Positions 35,581 to 45,473 of a DNA stretch of 64,000 nt are shown here, in pieces. Position numbers and translations under genes: made by a program. Location of the stretch: the NCBI GenBank assembly GCA_963697205.1, contig CAVONB010000016.1, positions 217,841-281,840 on the forward strand, in the 5' to 3' direction. How positions within the stretch are numbered: the first letter of the stretch is position 1; each line of letters opens with the position of its first letter. The notes under the pieces are model-generated. The model did no database searches. It was given only the letters and a program-made list of their open reading frames with translations, and had not been told where the DNA came from. The stretch is from CAVONB01 sp963697205. GTDB lineage: Bacteria; Pseudomonadota; Alphaproteobacteria; Rhizobiales; Hyphomicrobiaceae.

Positions 35581-36565
35581 GATCACGTTTGCCGATGCCG
35601 TGCGCGATGCGCTGGCCGAGGAGATGCGGCGCGACAAGACGGTGTGGACGCTGGGCGAGGATCTGACGACGGCGGCGGGCTCGACGAGCGCCAACCAGTA
35701 TGTCGGCCTGGTGGAAGAGTTCGGCGAGGCGCGCGTCGTCAACACGCCGATCTCGGAGAACACGATCATGGGGGCGGCCGTCGGTGCCGCCGTCGCGGGC
35801 ACGCGGCCGGTCGCGGATCTCAGATCATGCGATTTCGGCATGTGCGCGGTCGACGAGCTCGTCAACCAGGCAGCGAAAATCCGCTACATGTTCGGCGGTC
35901 AGGCGCGCGTGCCGCTGGTCGTGCGCCAGGCGATCGGCGTCCGGCGGGGGCTCGCCGCGCAGCACACGCAATCCAACGAGACATGGTGGGTGCACACGCC
36001 CGGCCTCGTCGTCATTACGCCGGCGACACCGGCCGACGGCAAGGGCCTGCTGAAGGCCGCGATCCGCTCCAACGACCCGGTCGTGTTCATGGAGCACAAG
36101 GAGCTGTGGGGCGAGACAGGCGAGGTTCCCGCTGGCGAGCACGTCGTCGACATCGGCAAGGGCGTGGTTCGGCGCCAGGGCCGGGACCTGACGATCGTCG
36201 GCTGGTCGAAGATGGCGCAGCTGTCGGTGGCGGCGGCACAGACCCTGGCCAAATCCGGCATCGATGCCGAGGTGATCGACTTGAGAACGCTGTGGCCCTG
36301 GGACCATCAGCTCGTGCTCGACAGCGTGAAGAAGACGGGCCGTCTTCTGGTGCCGCAGGAAAGCGTGCAGGTCGCGGGCTTCGGCGCGGAGATCGCGGCG
36401 ACGGTGCACGAAGGGCTGCACGCCAGCCTCAAGGGGCCCGTCAAGCGACTTGGTGCCCCTCGCGCGCCGATCCCCTATGCGCGTCCGCTCGAGGACGAGG
36501 TGCGCGTCACGGAGGCTCATATCGTCGCGGCGGCGTTGGAAATGTTGGGCAAACCTCCCAACTAG
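35573..36565 (+). CDS. ThDP-dependent dehydrogenase E1 component, beta subunit
   Basis: A 330-aa transketolase-like beta subunit that forms the alpha2beta2 E1 with the upstream product. Conserved elements are the opening TFADAVRDALAEEMRRD, the catalytic Glu region NTPISENTIMGAAVGAAVAG, FGGQARVPLVVRQ, and the C-terminal domain VIDLRTLWPWD then LVPQES. The ATG at 35573 lies inside the alpha gene and is preceded by GGGAGGTGC, so the genes are translationally coupled. The length and order match PdhB/AcoB-type proteins without a lipoyl domain. Confidence 0.9.
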   Translation: MAEITFADAVRDALAEEMRRDKTVWTLGEDLTTAAGSTSANQYVGLVEEFGEARVVNTPISENTIMGAAVGAAVAGTRPVADLRSCDFGMCAVDELVNQAAKIRYMFGGQARVPLVVRQAIGVRRGLAAQHTQSNETWWVHTPGLVVITPATPADGKGLLKAAIRSNDPVVFMEHKELWGETGEVPAGEHVVDIGKGVVRRQGRDLTIVGWSKMAQLSVAAAQTLAKSGIDAEVIDLRTLWPWDHQLVLDSVKKTGRLLVPQESVQVAGFGAEIAATVHEGLHASLKGPVKRLGAPRAPIPYARPLEDEVRVTEAHIVAAALEMLGKPPN

Positions 36566-36672
36566 AGTGGGTGGGCGTGCGCCGGGGTGCCGAAGGCGCG
36601 AGCGCGAAAGGCCCGGAAGAAGGCCGGCGGCCGGCGTTGCGTGGGGGCTTTCCAGCAGCAACGGAGGCGAAC

Positions 36673-36855
36673 ATGCACGCAACCGAAATCCAGGAGCATG
36701 CGCGGCGCATGCTTGAAGGCCTGGGCGACAAAGCGATTGCCGAAGCGGCGCAGAAGGCTGCCGAGTTCGAGAGGCAGGGCGCGGCCGGGCAGGCCCGCGA
36801 CTGGCGACGGATCGAAGCAGCCCTTCAGCAGATGCGCGGCCCGCACGCGAGCTGA
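36673..36855 (+). CDS. Small conserved protein, 60 aa
   Basis: MHATEIQEHARRMLEGLGDK is followed by AIAEAAQKAAEFERQG and DWRRIEAALQQMRGPHAS. The pattern, especially the RRIEAALxxMRGPHAS ending, is one I recognise from short Hyphomicrobiales proteins of unknown function. It is predicted to be fully helical and cytosolic. AACGGAGGCGAAC precedes the ATG. It lies 107 bp after the E1-beta stop and may be read from the same transcript. Confidence 0.7.
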   Translation: MHATEIQEHARRMLEGLGDKAIAEAAQKAAEFERQGAAGQARDWRRIEAALQQMRGPHAS

Positions 36856-37206
36856 CGTCACTGGCACGCGCGGGTCCAGCCGGCGGATCGGGATCCGCGC
36901 GTGGGTTATTGGTCCCAACTGACGCTCTCGAACGCCCGGCAGCGGCAGGGCACGGGTCGGACGTGGACTGGCTATCGGCGTCTGCACGTTATTTCGCAAC
37001 CGCGAGAACAACGCTCAATTTTATCCAAGCTTTGCGAATCCCATCGCTTTTACCTACGGGTCTTCCCGTTGCTCTCGGGTGCTGTCCGCCGGCACGCGTC
37101 GCGCCGCAACAACGAATGCGGATGGACGAGTTATCCACAGCCTGCCAATGTCGTGTGACCTTGCTTCCACCCGCGAGGTGCGGCTCAAAATCGGTGTGGA
37201 GTTTGT
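36856..37206. other. Intergenic, low-GC patches and one DnaA box
   Basis: This 351-bp stretch has a lower GC content than its surroundings and contains a perfect DnaA-box 9-mer TTATCCACA at 37131-37139. No ORF or RNA is supported. It presumably carries the promoter of the gene at 37207. Confidence 0.4.
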
Positions 37207-37722
37207 ATGCGTACTCATGTGCTTCCTCTCGGCGGATCTGTCGACAGATCGGCTTCTTCCTCCGTCCCCGTCCATCGTCTCGAGCGCCGCCCTCCGGGCA
37301 GCGATCTCTATGGTCGCGAGGCGCAACTGGCCGACATTGCTGCCCGCTACAGCGACCGCCCCGATCTCTCCATCCAGCACGGCGGCGGCGTCCTGGTGAT
37401 CATGCCGACTGGCTCGGCGGGATTTCCGATCGCGGTCGACCTCGACAACGGCAAGCCGTTCGCTGATTTCGGCGGCTGCCGCCAGGATTTCGATACGGTC
37501 GACCAGATCGCCTATTGTATCGACCTGACGTTAGCGGGTGCCGCCCGGCTTCGGGTCGACTACCGCAACGGCAAGCCCTTCTGCTGGACGCTGGACGAGA
37601 TGCGCCATGGAGCGCCGCGGCTGATGCTGTCGTGTGCCCATCCCGGCGCGGGGATGTGGTCGTTCCGCCGCACGATCACGTCGCGAGAGTTTGCCTATCC
37701 CAACCGACGCGTTGAGGCCTGA
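37207..37722 (+). CDS. Hypothetical protein, 171 aa
   Basis: I do not recognise this protein. After a Ser/Arg-rich N-terminus, the body looks like a compact alpha/beta domain (GGGVLVIMPTGSAGFPIAVD, then LDNGKPFADFGGCRQDFDTV) and contains three to four cysteines (GGCRQD, AYCIDL, PFCWTL, LSCAHP). There is no clear signal peptide or membrane span. TGTGGAG lies nine bases before the ATG. It is an isolated gene between the E1 pair and the groESL promoter. Confidence 0.55.
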   Translation: MRTHVLPLGGSVDRSASSSVPVHRLERRPPGSDLYGREAQLADIAARYSDRPDLSIQHGGGVLVIMPTGSAGFPIAVDLDNGKPFADFGGCRQDFDTVDQIAYCIDLTLAGAARLRVDYRNGKPFCWTLDEMRHGAPRLMLSCAHPGAGMWSFRRTITSREFAYPNRRVEA

Positions 37723-37984
37723 AGGGCCCGCGCGCCGGGGATCATAGACCTGCCGGACGCCGGCGAGGTGCCAGCGTCGGAGCCTGGGAGCCTTCCCTTT
37801 GGGGCCGCGCGCCTGAAGCCGCGCTCTCTGGGCGACGGCCCTTGCGTAGGCACTACTGATCCACCGTACAAGCCGCTATGGGGCCCCGTTTTCCTCAGCC
37901 ATTCGCTGACGGACCGATGCGTGTGCAAGGCCGTTAAGCTTCACCAATCGGAACGAGAATTGCAGCTTCAGCGACGGGACCGTC

Positions 37985-38012
37985 TTGACAGCCGGCGGGG
38001 CTGTGGATAAAT
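37985..38012 (+). promoter_or_regulatory. Putative sigma-70-type promoter of groESL
   Basis: A perfect -35 hexamer TTGACA (37985-37990) is followed, 16 bp later, by ATAAAT (38007-38012) as a -10. It lies immediately upstream of the CIRCE element, the usual arrangement for HrcA-controlled groESL operons. Confidence 0.6.
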
Positions 38013-38024
38013 CCGCCTCAACCG

Positions 38025-38051
38025 TTAGCACTCATGAATCTTGAGTGCTAG
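38025..38051 (+). promoter_or_regulatory. CIRCE operator (HrcA binding site)
   Basis: TTAGCACTC, nine bases, then GAGTGCTAG: this matches the CIRCE consensus TTAGCACTC-N9-GAGTGCTAA at 17 of 18 positions. It lies 46 bp before groES and downstream of the putative promoter, where bound HrcA represses transcription until heat stress titrates GroEL. Confidence 0.93.
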
Positions 38052-38096
38052 CAGGTCCAACCCCTCAATAGTCCTTCCGACTGGAGCGCTCTGCTT

Positions 38097-38384
38097 ATGA
38101 AGTTCCGTCCCCTCCACGATCGTGTCGTCGTCAAGCGCGTCGAGAACGAGACGAAGACCGCTGGCGGCATCATCATCCCCGATACCGCCGCCGAGAAGCC
38201 CCAGCAGGGCGAGATCATCGCCGTCGGCCCCGGCGCCCGCGACGAGAGCGGTAAGGTCGTCGCACTCGACGTCAAGAAGGGCGACAAGGTGCTGTTCGGC
38301 AAATGGTCCGGCACCGAGGTCAAGATCGATGGGCAGGATCTGCTGATCATGAAGGAGAGCGACATCATGGGCGTCATCGCCTGA
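38097..38384 (+). CDS. groES: Co-chaperonin GroES
   Basis: The 95-aa GroES forms the heptameric lid of the GroEL folding chamber. The sequence starts KFRPLHDRVVVKRVENETKT, carries the mobile loop KTAGGIIIPDTAAEKPQ that contacts GroEL, and ends with ILIMKESDIMGV-type residues (LLIMKESDIMGVIA). The length is standard. It is 61 bp upstream of groEL and controlled by the CIRCE element before it. Confidence 0.98.
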   Translation: MKFRPLHDRVVVKRVENETKTAGGIIIPDTAAEKPQQGEIIAVGPGARDESGKVVALDVKKGDKVLFGKWSGTEVKIDGQDLLIMKESDIMGVIA

Positions 38385-38445
38385 CGTCGACGCTCTTCGA
38401 CCTCCCCCCTCGCATTCAAACAGTTCTGAACCGGAGACAGCATTC

Positions 38446-40092
<1,647 letters not shown>

Positions 40093-40120
40093 GCGCCCTG
40101 GTCCAACCGAGGAACCCGGA

Positions 40121-40147
40121 GAGAGCGGCCCTTGCGGCCGCTCTTTT
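40121..40147 (+). terminator. Intrinsic terminator of groESL
   Basis: GAGCGGCC and GGCCGCTC form a perfect eight-pair stem with loop CTTGC, followed by TTTT. It lies about 30 bp after the groEL stop. Confidence 0.88.
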
Positions 40148-40305
40148 CGTTTGGGGCGCCCATGCCATTGCTTGCGACATCGGGCAAGCCCGATGTCGTG
40201 TGGCGGCATGATGTAAGACTCCCTGGTGGTGCCCGGCGACTCCCCTGCGGGGAGCCGGCCGCCGGGCACGACCACACTCGATCCGATCGCTTTATGCGAA
40301 GCTGA

Positions 40306-40331
40306 AAGAGCGGCCAATTGGCCGCTCTTTT
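40306..40331 (+). terminator. Second, duplicated intrinsic terminator
   Basis: GAGCGGCC-AATT-GGCCGCTC is followed by TTTT and then CGTTTGGGGCG, the same downstream bases as after the first terminator. It appears to be a duplicated copy located about 185 bp further on. Confidence 0.75.
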
Positions 40332-40368
40332 CGTTTGGGGCGATGACGGGGGGCTGCCGCCCTTTGAT

Positions 40369-40446
40369 GCTTGTGCGCCTGCGCGCACGTGTGTTGCTTG
40401 TGCGCCTGCGCGCACGTGTGTTGCTTGTGCGCCTGCGCGCACGTGG
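40369..40446. repeat. 27-bp tandem repeat, three copies
   Basis: The unit, starting GCTTGTGCGCCTGCGCGCAC and ending GTGTGTT, occurs at 40369-40395 and 40396-40422, with a third partial copy from 40423. Each unit has an internal GTGCGC/GCGCAC palindrome. Confidence 0.85.
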
Positions 40447-40602
40447 CTCCGCTCTGGGAGACCCAGAACCCCTTCATGTTTTTGACTTCGCCGGCCAGAT
40501 CGCCGGCTGGGCGTTGGGCACGCGCTACCGACGCCCATCATCCCATCCACGCCGTCATCCCCACGCGCGCCAGCGCACCGCTGGCGCGGTATCGGCCTCT
40601 CC

Positions 40603-41907
40603 TCACCCGTTGGCGTCGGCGTCGCGGCGCCACAGGTGCGCGTGCCAGACGGCCCAGATGACGGCGACGAAGACGAGGCCGGTCAGCGCGTAGCCCAACG
40701 CGGCGACGTGGAAGCCGAACCACTCCACGAGCTTGCCGGAAGCCAGAAGGCCCATCGGCAGGCCGTAGATGGCAAGCATGCGCACGCCCATCACAAGGCC
40801 GCGGTAGCCTTCGCTGGAGCTCTTCAGCAGGAGGACGGAGAGAGGCACGAGCGACAACGACTGGGAGAGGCCGGCGACGACAAGAGCAGCGAACCCTGCC
40901 CAGAACGTAGAGACCTGCGAGAAGACGGCGAGCGCGATGTACCACGTCACGGCGAAGAACAAGACCATCCGGCCGGCCGGGATCCGGGCGCCGGCCCCCG
41001 ACAGGATCAGCGAGCCGACGAGCCCGCCGGAGGCGAATCCGGCGACCAGGTACGCTAGCCCGGTCTGGTCGGTGAGGTAGATGTCTTTGGCGACGTAGGG
41101 CAACAGTCCGTTCGACAACGGGTACGCCGTCAGGTTGGCCAGGAACGCCACGCACATGCCGGCGAGCAGCGCTGGCGCACGCCAGACGTAGAGAAAGCCC
41201 TGCCCAAGATCGCGTAATGGCGAGGGTCTCACCGGCTTGATGACCGGCGCGCCGTCGACGCCGACCCGGTCCTCGATTCGCACGCCGCAAGTGAGGACCA
41301 GACCGGCCACATAAAACGCCGTCACGACCACATAGGCCCAGCCCATGCCGAGCGCCGCGAAGAGACCGGCGCCGGCGAGCGAGCCGGCGATGCGGGCGGT
41401 GTCCGACGTCGTGCGCGAGATGCCCATCGCGCCCATCAGCTGGCGCGCCGGCAGGATGTGGGCGATGAGCGCCCCGCGCACGCCCAGGTCAGACGGCCGC
41501 ACGACGCCCACGAGGCCCGCAATGACCAGAACGAGGACCGGCGTCAACAATCCCAGGAAGGCGAGCGTCATGAGGCTCGCCGACAGCACCGTGTAGACGA
41601 CGCGCATGCCGATCAGCACGCTGCGATGGCCGAGCCGGTCCCCGAGGATGCCGATCAGCGGGGCGACCAGCGTGCCGACGTAGAGCAGCGCGCCGAATGC
41701 GGCCAGGAGCTGAACGGAACCGGTCTCCACCAGCACGTACCACCCGAGGATCAGGTTCTCCATCTCGAACGCCCAGGACGTCAGCAGGTCGCCGGTCCAC
41801 TGGGTGCGGAAGTTGCGGTTCGCGAACGGCGCGAGCGCGGGCGGGCGCAACATGGCGCTCACATCGGGCTCGGGCGAGCGCTTATCGGTCACGCGCAGTG
41901 TCCTCAT
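40603..41907 (-). CDS. MFS transporter
   Basis: A 434-aa major facilitator with about 12 predicted membrane spans. The first loop between spans 2 and 3 carries GDRLGHRSVLIGMR, matching the MFS motif A. The N-terminus ALAPFANRNFRTQWTGDLLTS resembles the MFS_3/enterobactin-exporter-like branch, many of which are exporters. The start may be ATG 41907 or ATG 41853 (MLRPPALAPF), since neither has a strong ribosome-binding site. It is transcribed alone, away from the fusion gene at 42308. The substrate is unknown. Confidence 0.87.
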   Translation of the reverse strand: MRTLRVTDKRSPEPDVSAMLRPPALAPFANRNFRTQWTGDLLTSWAFEMENLILGWYVLVETGSVQLLAAFGALLYVGTLVAPLIGILGDRLGHRSVLIGMRVVYTVLSASLMTLAFLGLLTPVLVLVIAGLVGVVRPSDLGVRGALIAHILPARQLMGAMGISRTTSDTARIAGSLAGAGLFAALGMGWAYVVVTAFYVAGLVLTCGVRIEDRVGVDGAPVIKPVRPSPLRDLGQGFLYVWRAPALLAGMCVAFLANLTAYPLSNGLLPYVAKDIYLTDQTGLAYLVAGFASGGLVGSLILSGAGARIPAGRMVLFFAVTWYIALAVFSQVSTFWAGFAALVVAGLSQSLSLVPLSVLLLKSSSEGYRGLVMGVRMLAIYGLPMGLLASGKLVEWFGFHVAALGYALTGLVFVAVIWAVWHAHLWRRDADANG

Positions 41908-42307
41908 TCATGTCCGGGAGAGCGAAGGCCACGCTGCGCCTTCAGGTCGCGAATCCGCATGGACCCTAGCCGGGCGCCATGGCGCACGCCAAGCCCGATG
42001 CCGCGACCAGGGCCCCGCACGCCACGCATGGCTCGGCTAAGGTGAACGGCGAGCCGCGCGGTGGGCGTGCTGTCGGCTTGAAGCTGCGATGGGCCGGCAC
42101 GGACGCCGATTTCCGGTCGTACGGATATGTGGAGATCCGGTCACATCGCGCCGAGGGCGTGCTCGATCCGCATGCCATCGCGAAGCCCCATGTCGATTGT
42201 CCACACACGCCTGGAGCCGGACGCACAAGCTATTGTATGGTGAGCCAGGAGAGCGGCGCACGCGTTCGCGTCTGCAACAAGAAACGACCAGGGAAGGACG
42301 AGGACCG
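41908..42307. other. Divergent intergenic region
   Basis: This 400-bp gap separates the divergent MFS and flavin-reductase fusion genes. I saw no RNA gene or operator. A plus-strand reading frame through it has no ribosome-binding site and biased composition and is rejected. Confidence 0.35.
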
Positions 42308-43513
42308 ATGACGGCAGCGCAGGACCAAGCGCTCAAGCAGGCGTTTCTGGGCGGCATGAGCCATGCGGCCGCGACCGTGAACGTGGTGACGACCGACGGG
42401 CCGGCCGGCCGCTTCGGTGTCACCGTGTCGGCGATGTCGTCGGTCTCCGCCGACACCGAGAAGCCGACGCTGCTGGTTTGCGTCAACGAATCGTCCTCGA
42501 CGGCTCAGCCGATCATCGACAACGGCGTGTTCTGCGTGAACGTGCTGCGCGACGACCAGGCGTGGATCTCGGACTGCTTTGCCGGCCGCTACAAGACCGC
42601 GGACGGCGACAAGTTCTCCTGCACCACGTGGGCGACGCAGAAGACCGGCGCGCCGCGCGTCGTCAATCCCCTCGTCGCTTTCGATTGCCGGCTGATCAAC
42701 TCGATGAAGATCGGCACGCACTACGTGTTCTTCGGCGCGGTGGAAGACATCTACACCCACGAGGCCGGCTCGCCGCTGATCTACGCGAACCGGGCCTACG
42801 GCACGCCTTTGAAACTGGCGCCCGCCCAGCGCAGCACGTCGCCGGGCTCGCCGCAGATCCTGCGGCTCGGCGCCTATCACACGTTTGCGCCCTACGTGGT
42901 GCCCGACGTCGTCGCGCGGCTCGCCGCCTCCCATCCCGACCTGAAACTCGAGCTGATCGAAGGCGATCAGCGGCGGATCATCGAGGCGCTCAAATCCGAC
43001 ACTATCGACGTCGCGCTGGTGCACGACTTCTGGGAGCTCGACCCCAGCCTGACACTCGAAAAGCTTGTTCCGCTGGAGCCCTATGTGCTGCTGGCGCAAG
43101 GCGACCCGCTGGCCGAGAAGCCCTCGCTGTCCCTCGCGGAGCTGTCGGCGCATCCGATGGTGCTGCTCGATGCCCACCCCGGTGGCGACATGGCTCTCGG
43201 CCTGTTCAAGGAGCGGGGGCTTGAGCCCAACGTGCGCTTCCGTACGACGCTGTTCGAGATGGTGCGCGGCATGGTCGGCAACGGGCTCGGCTATTCAATC
43301 CTGACGACGAAGCCTGCCTTCAACATGACCTACGACGGCCGCCCGCTGACCAGCCGGCCGCTCACAGACGCGATCGCGCCGCGGCACATGGCGCTCGCGT
43401 TCCGCCGCGAGAAGACGCTCGAAGGACTCGCCGCCGAGTTTGCAGCGCTGTGTCGCGCACCGCAGGCCGCCGCACCCAAGGCAGCCGGCAAATCCGCGCG
43501 CCGCAAGTCCTGA
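42308..43513 (+). CDS. Flavin reductase domain fused to LysR substrate-binding domain
   Basis: A 401-aa two-domain protein. Residues 1-165 are a flavin-reductase-like FMN-binding split barrel (MSHAAATVNVVTTDGPAGRF, SVSADTEKPTLLVCVNESSS, NGVFCVNVL, then SCRLINS-type strands), the domain that reduces FMN/FAD with NAD(P)H for two-component monooxygenases. Residues 178-385 are a LysR-type substrate-binding domain (LRLGAYHTFAPYVVPDVVAR, LIEGDQRRIIEALKSDTIDV, GLGYSILTTKPA). There is no helix-turn-helix, so it is not a DNA-binding LysR. The ligand domain may sense an effector and tune the reductase. AGGACGAGGACC precedes the ATG. A NUDIX gene follows by 13 bp. Confidence 0.86.
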   Translation: MTAAQDQALKQAFLGGMSHAAATVNVVTTDGPAGRFGVTVSAMSSVSADTEKPTLLVCVNESSSTAQPIIDNGVFCVNVLRDDQAWISDCFAGRYKTADGDKFSCTTWATQKTGAPRVVNPLVAFDCRLINSMKIGTHYVFFGAVEDIYTHEAGSPLIYANRAYGTPLKLAPAQRSTSPGSPQILRLGAYHTFAPYVVPDVVARLAASHPDLKLELIEGDQRRIIEALKSDTIDVALVHDFWELDPSLTLEKLVPLEPYVLLAQGDPLAEKPSLSLAELSAHPMVLLDAHPGGDMALGLFKERGLEPNVRFRTTLFEMVRGMVGNGLGYSILTTKPAFNMTYDGRPLTSRPLTDAIAPRHMALAFRREKTLEGLAAEFAALCRAPQAAAPKAAGKSARRKS

Positions 43514-43526
43514 GCGCCGGCGGCAC

Positions 43527-43964
43527 ATGGCCCGACCGGTCACACCGCTGCTCGCCGTCGATGCCGTGGTGGTCGATCGCATCGGGCGCGTGCTGCTGAT
43601 CCGGCGCGGCGTGCCGCCGTTCAAGGGCGCCTATGCGCTGCCCGGCGGATTTGTGGATGTGGGGGAGAGCGTCGAGGACGCCTGCCGGCGCGAGCTTTTG
43701 GAAGAGACGGGGCTGACGGCGGGCCGGCTGACGCTGGTCGGCGTCTACTCGGATCCGGGTCGCGACCCGCGTGGGCATACCGTCGCGGTCGCCTATCTCG
43801 CGCATTCAGCGCGCGGCGTGTTGCTGGCCGGCGACGACGCGGCCGGAGCGGCGTGGGTAGCGGACTGGCGGGCTGAGGCGCTGGCGTTCGATCACGCCGG
43901 GATCGTGGCCGACGCGCTCAGCGTGCGGCGGCGACTGCGGCCGCGGACCGCCCGGCGGGGCTGA
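43527..43964 (+). CDS. NUDIX hydrolase, ADP-ribose pyrophosphatase-like
   Basis: A 145-aa NUDIX protein with the complete box GFVDVGESVEDACRRELLEE plus TGL (residues 41-63). The preceding strand AVDAVVVDRIGRVLLIRRG and the Pro-Phe loop are typical of ADP-ribose or related pyrophosphatases. It starts 13 bp after the flavin-reductase fusion, so the pair is probably co-transcribed; a link to flavin or NAD(P) turnover is attractive but unproven. The MFS gene at 44040 follows by 75 bp. Confidence 0.87.
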   Translation: MARPVTPLLAVDAVVVDRIGRVLLIRRGVPPFKGAYALPGGFVDVGESVEDACRRELLEETGLTAGRLTLVGVYSDPGRDPRGHTVAVAYLAHSARGVLLAGDDAAGAAWVADWRAEALAFDHAGIVADALSVRRRLRPRTARRG

Positions 43965-44039
43965 AGGGCTGGGGTCGGGCACGGCTGCCGGCACGGGTGG
44001 CCTTGCGCGCGGGTGAAAGCCCCTCTAGCTAGCCCTTGT

Positions 44040-45353
44040 ATGACCGGTCTGCTCAAACCCGTGACGGCGCTGCTGATGTCGTCGGCGATCCTGCTCGCCG
44101 GCAACGGCCTGCTCGGCGTTCTGCTACCGACGCGAGCGGAGATCGAGCAGTTCGAGCCGTGGATGATCGGCCTGCAGGGCTCGGCCTACTTCGCCGGCCT
44201 GCTGGCGGGGTGCCTGTTCTGCCCGCGCCTGATCGGCCGCGTCGGGCACATCCGCGCGTTCGTCGCGTTCACGGCGACCGTGACGATCACGCCGCTTGCG
44301 CATGCGCTGGTCGTGTCGGCTCCGGCGTGGTGGGGCTTGCGCGTGCTCAACGGGTTCTGCTTCGCCGGGCTCTTCATGGGCATCGAGAGCTGGCTCACGG
44401 CTTCCTCGACCGCGCAGACGCGGGGGCGGCTGCTGGCCGCCTACACCATCATCAACCTGACCGTGGTGACGGTCGGCATGCAGCTCGTCACGCTCTACCC
44501 GATCGAGAGCTGGCAATTGTTCACGCTGGTGGCGATCCTCTACTCGCTCGCCGCCGTCCCCGTGGCGCTGACGCGCACGACGGTGCCGAGCCCGCCGCGG
44601 GCCGCCAGGTTGCACCTAAAATGGTTGATCGGGGTGTCGCCTGCCGCCGTGATCGGCTGCCTGTTCGCGGGCTGGGCCAACAGTGCGTTCTGGACGCTGT
44701 CGCCGCTCTACGGCTCATCGGCGGGCCTGGACGTGGCAGGCATTGCGCTCTTCCTTTCGCTCGGCGTGCTGGGCGGGGCGGCGAGCCAGTGGCCGGTGGG
44801 CCTGCTCTCCGACCGTTTCGGGCGGCGAGGGCTGATCGTGGCGGTCGCCGCGCTCGGCGTCGCTGCCAGCCTGGGGCTGTGGCTCGTGGGCACGGACGGG
44901 CCGGTCAGCCCGCTGGTGCTGGCCGCGGCGTTCGGCGCGGCGGCCTTTCCGATTTATCCGCTGTGCGTGGCCCACGCCAACGACCTCGTCCATCCCAAGC
45001 GGTCGGTGACGGTGTCGGGCGGTTTGCTGCTGATGTTCTCAGCGGGCGCGATCGCAGGCCCGGTGGTCGCATCGGGGATCATGGCCGTGGCGGGACCGGC
45101 CGCGCTGTTCCTGCACACCGCCATTGCCCACGCGATCATCGCGGCGGGCTTGCTGGCACGGGTCCAGCTGCGGCCCCATCTGCCGATGCGGCGGACGACG
45201 GGCTATGTCGTGCTGCCGCGCACCACGCCGGCCGTGTTCGAGCTTGATCCGCGCACGCCCGAACCGGAGGCGGAGGCGACGCCGCCCCCGGAGGGCGCCG
45301 TGGAGGTCGCACCGGCCACGGGCGGCTTGCCAGGGACGGGGAGGCGCCTATAA
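44040..45353 (+). CDS. MFS transporter, YcaD-like
   Basis: A 437-aa major facilitator with about 12 membrane spans. The MFS-type loop between TM2 and TM3 reads PRLIGRVGHIRAFV, and the central part contains GLLSDRFGRRGLIV, the second motif-A copy. The early GNGLLGVLLPTRAE and NGFCFAGLFMGIESWL segments resemble YcaD-type MFS carriers of unknown substrate. The C-terminal 50 residues are Pro/Glu-rich and cytosolic. ATG 44040 is chosen; a GTG at 44013 is an alternative. Confidence 0.86.
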   Translation: MTGLLKPVTALLMSSAILLAGNGLLGVLLPTRAEIEQFEPWMIGLQGSAYFAGLLAGCLFCPRLIGRVGHIRAFVAFTATVTITPLAHALVVSAPAWWGLRVLNGFCFAGLFMGIESWLTASSTAQTRGRLLAAYTIINLTVVTVGMQLVTLYPIESWQLFTLVAILYSLAAVPVALTRTTVPSPPRAARLHLKWLIGVSPAAVIGCLFAGWANSAFWTLSPLYGSSAGLDVAGIALFLSLGVLGGAASQWPVGLLSDRFGRRGLIVAVAALGVAASLGLWLVGTDGPVSPLVLAAAFGAAAFPIYPLCVAHANDLVHPKRSVTVSGGLLLMFSAGAIAGPVVASGIMAVAGPAALFLHTAIAHAIIAAGLLARVQLRPHLPMRRTTGYVVLPRTTPAVFELDPRTPEPEAEATPPPEGAVEVAPATGGLPGTGRRL

Positions 45354-45473
45354 CTCGGTCGCACGTTCGCGACCTCAAGCCTGTCCGCGGCGCCTTCGCC
45401 GACCGAAGGGGGCCGCGCGTGTCCCATGCGATGGCGCGCGATCTCGCTCACTTCGCTACGACTGGAGCTCGTC

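Larger units (their letters stand above)
37723..38096 (+). other. groESL upstream region
   Basis: This 374-bp region carries the groESL promoter and CIRCE operator, described separately, and a DnaA-box 9-mer (TGTGGATAA, 38002-38010) that overlaps the putative -10. The stretch before 37980 shows no other clear signal. Confidence 0.6.
40093..40602. other. Repeat-rich intergenic region after groEL
   Basis: In 510 bp there are two similar terminators (40121-40147, 40306-40331), a duplicated groEL tail, perfect hairpins (for example CGACATCGGG/CCCGATGTCG at 40175-40198 and a nested GTGCCCGG/CCGGGCAC palindrome at about 40229-40269) and 27-bp tandem repeats. No gene is supported. Confidence 0.65.

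Noticed and set aside
33724..35865. Very long minus-strand open frame (713 codons) opposite the E1 genes
   Set aside because: It is the antisense shadow of the E1-alpha gene, Arg/Asp/Val-rich, with no domain and no ribosome-binding site.
37131..38010. Replication origin
   Set aside because: Only two DnaA boxes, no AT-rich unwinding region, and no dnaA, dnaN, hemE or parAB genes nearby.
40369..40446. CRISPR array
   Set aside because: The units are contiguous tandem repeats without spacers and no cas genes are present.
41979..42311. 110-codon plus-strand frame before the flavin reductase fusion
   Set aside because: Lacks a start signal and overlaps the RBS/start of the real gene; no domain.
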